A stretch of 64,000 nucleotides of DNA from Palsa-892 sp035556215 (GTDB lineage: Bacteria > Pseudomonadota > Alphaproteobacteria > Rhizobiales > Xanthobacteraceae): positions 1-64,000 of the forward strand of contig DATMFI010000029.1 in NCBI GenBank assembly GCA_035556215.1, written 5' to 3'. The notes beneath the pieces were generated by a model that worked only from the letters and a program-made list of their open reading frames with translations, ran no database searches and was not told where the DNA came from. The translations under genes and the position numbers were made by a program. This document shows, in pieces, positions 63,037-64,000 of this stretch. Position 1 is the first letter of the stretch; each line of letters opens with the position of its first letter.

Positions 63037-64000
63037 TCACAGCCGCACCTCCTTCTCGTTCGGCGCTGAGGAGAACGGCCGGTTCGGCACGCCCGAAGGC
63101 GCGGGCGCGTCCGACGGCATCTTCGGGCCGTTGGCGATCAGGCGGTTGATGTAATAGATGCCCATCGAGAACACGATGCCGTACACGGCGACGAACAGCG
63201 CGAGCGTCGTGAACACCGAGCCGCCCGGCACCGGCGAAATCGCATCGGCCGTGCGCATGACGTTATAAACGACCCACGGCTGGCGGCCCTGCTCGGTGAC
63301 GAACCAGCCGGCGATCACCGCGACGAAGCCGATCCACCAGACATGCTGCGCCGGCCACAGATACCAGTTGGTCTGGAACAGCGAGCGCCGCCACCACAGC
63401 AGAAGCCCGAGCCACGCCGAGCCGATCATGAACAGGCCGATGCCGACCATGATGCGGAACGCGAAGAAGACATTGGCGACCGGCGGCTGCCGATCGGGCG
63501 GCACCGACGAAAGCTGCGGGATCGCGGCATTCGCGTCGTGCCGCAAAATCAGCGAAGCGCCGCCGGGAATGGCGATCTCGAAATGGTTTTTCTGGTTCTT
63601 CTGGTCTGGCCAGGCAAAGAGAATGAGCGGCGCCGAGCCTTTCTCGTTCCAGTTGGCCTCCATCGCCGCGACCTTCAGCGGCTGGTGCTCGAGGGTGTTG
63701 AGGCCGTGCTGGTCGCCGATGAAAAGCTGCAAGGGCGCGACGATCGCGGCAAAGCCGATGCCCATGCGGAGCATGGTGCGCGCCTCGGCCGGGAATTTCC
63801 CGGCGATCATGTAGCGCGCGCCGACCGCGAGCACGACGAAGGAGGTCGTGAGGTACGCCGCGGTCGCCATATGGGCGAGGCGATAGGGGAAGCTCGGGTT
63901 GAAGATGACATGCAGCCAGTCGGCCGGCACCGCGACGCCGTTCTCGATGACATGACCGGCCGGCGTCTGCATCCAGCTGTTCGCCGAGAGAATCCAGAAG
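63037..64000 (-). CDS. cydA: Cytochrome bd-type ubiquinol oxidase subunit I, C-terminal part
   Basis: About 320 C-terminal residues of the haem-binding subunit are visible; the 5' end lies beyond the window (the frame continues through FWILSANSWMQTPAGH at the edge). Features include FNPSFPYRLAHMATAAYL with a haem-ligand His, IGDQHGLNTLEHQPLKVAAME and TEQGRQPWVVYNVMRTADAIS. The region between the first two is compact and resembles the short Q-loop CioA branch (cyanide-insensitive oxidase). The enzyme supports respiration at low oxygen or under inhibitors. Confidence 0.93.
   Translation of the reverse strand, partial: FWILSANSWMQTPAGHVIENGVAVPADWLHVIFNPSFPYRLAHMATAAYLTTSFVVLAVGARYMIAGKFPAEARTMLRMGIGFAAIVAPLQLFIGDQHGLNTLEHQPLKVAAMEANWNEKGSAPLILFAWPDQKNQKNHFEIAIPGGASLILRHDANAAIPQLSSVPPDRQPPVANVFFAFRIMVGIGLFMIGSAWLGLLLWWRRSLFQTNWYLWPAQHVWWIGFVAVIAGWFVTEQGRQPWVVYNVMRTADAISPVPGGSVFTTLALFVAVYGIVFSMGIYYINRLIANGPKMPSDAPAPSGVPNRPFSSAPNEKEVRL

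Overview
The window looks like a chromosomal segment of an alphaproteobacterium of the order Hyphomicrobiales (Rhizobiales), probably near Bradyrhizobiaceae/Xanthobacteraceae. This rests on high GC and on several lineage-typical arrangements. These are hisS-hisZ-hisG, an F0-only ATP synthase operon with both b and b' subunits, smc-dsbA-dciA-mutY-ccrM, a CcrM-type GANTC methyltransferase gene, and dispersed palindromes of a kind common in these genomes. The species call is inference. No tRNA, rRNA, CRISPR array, prophage or insertion sequence was recognised.

Layout. 1-5 kb: the 3' part of malate synthase A, an L,D-transpeptidase, an MFS transporter and an extensin-like lipoprotein. 5-17.7 kb is a catabolic and transport region. 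It holds a fused ATP-dependent 5-oxoprolinase, a LysR regulator and a divergent YcsI/D-glutamate-cyclase-family gene that face each other across a strong inverted repeat. Two tandem paralogous MFS symporters follow, then an amidohydrolase/aldo-keto reductase/TauE operon and an oxalate/formate-antiporter-like MFS. 17.9-23.7 kb: a BacA-like ABC exporter and a Gtr-like lipid-linked sugar cassette (GT2, YdjC deacetylase, GT-C-like membrane protein, divergent GtrA). 23.7-27.3 kb: hisS-hisZ-hisG.

27.5-34 kb is regulatory: a sigma-54 activator whose receiver domain lacks the phosphoacceptor Asp, an omega-aminotransferase, a membrane EAL protein with a degenerate DDFG motif, a HAD-IIA protein, and an orphan cheY-cheZ pair. 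34.3-43.7 kb is one long plus-strand run: MaoC hydratase, ribF, ileS, lspA, an unknown exported protein, two M16 peptidase homologues (one with and one without the zinc motif) and a repeat-tailed lipoprotein. 43.8-46.3 kb: atpI-atpB-atpE-atpF'-atpF. 46.5-53.6 kb: smc, dsbA, dciA, mutY and ccrM, for chromosome maintenance. 54-64 kb: a radical SAM protein preceded by an exact GAAC-N7-GAAC LexA box, a methyltransferase/NDH-2/moaB operon, a CDF zinc exporter, a YpfJ-type metallopeptidase, rnhB with a GT39-like gene, and the cyanide-insensitive-type cydAB oxidase, truncated by the window end.

Most of the window is ordinary core genome. The parts most worth following up are the SOS box in front of the SplB-like radical SAM gene, the proposed D-glutamate to 5-oxoproline to glutamate module with its LysR operator, the two CheY-docking-like peptides at the end of CheZ, the pseudo-receiver sigma-54 activator, and the Gtr/YdjC cassette. 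No wholly new system could be established from sequence reading alone.
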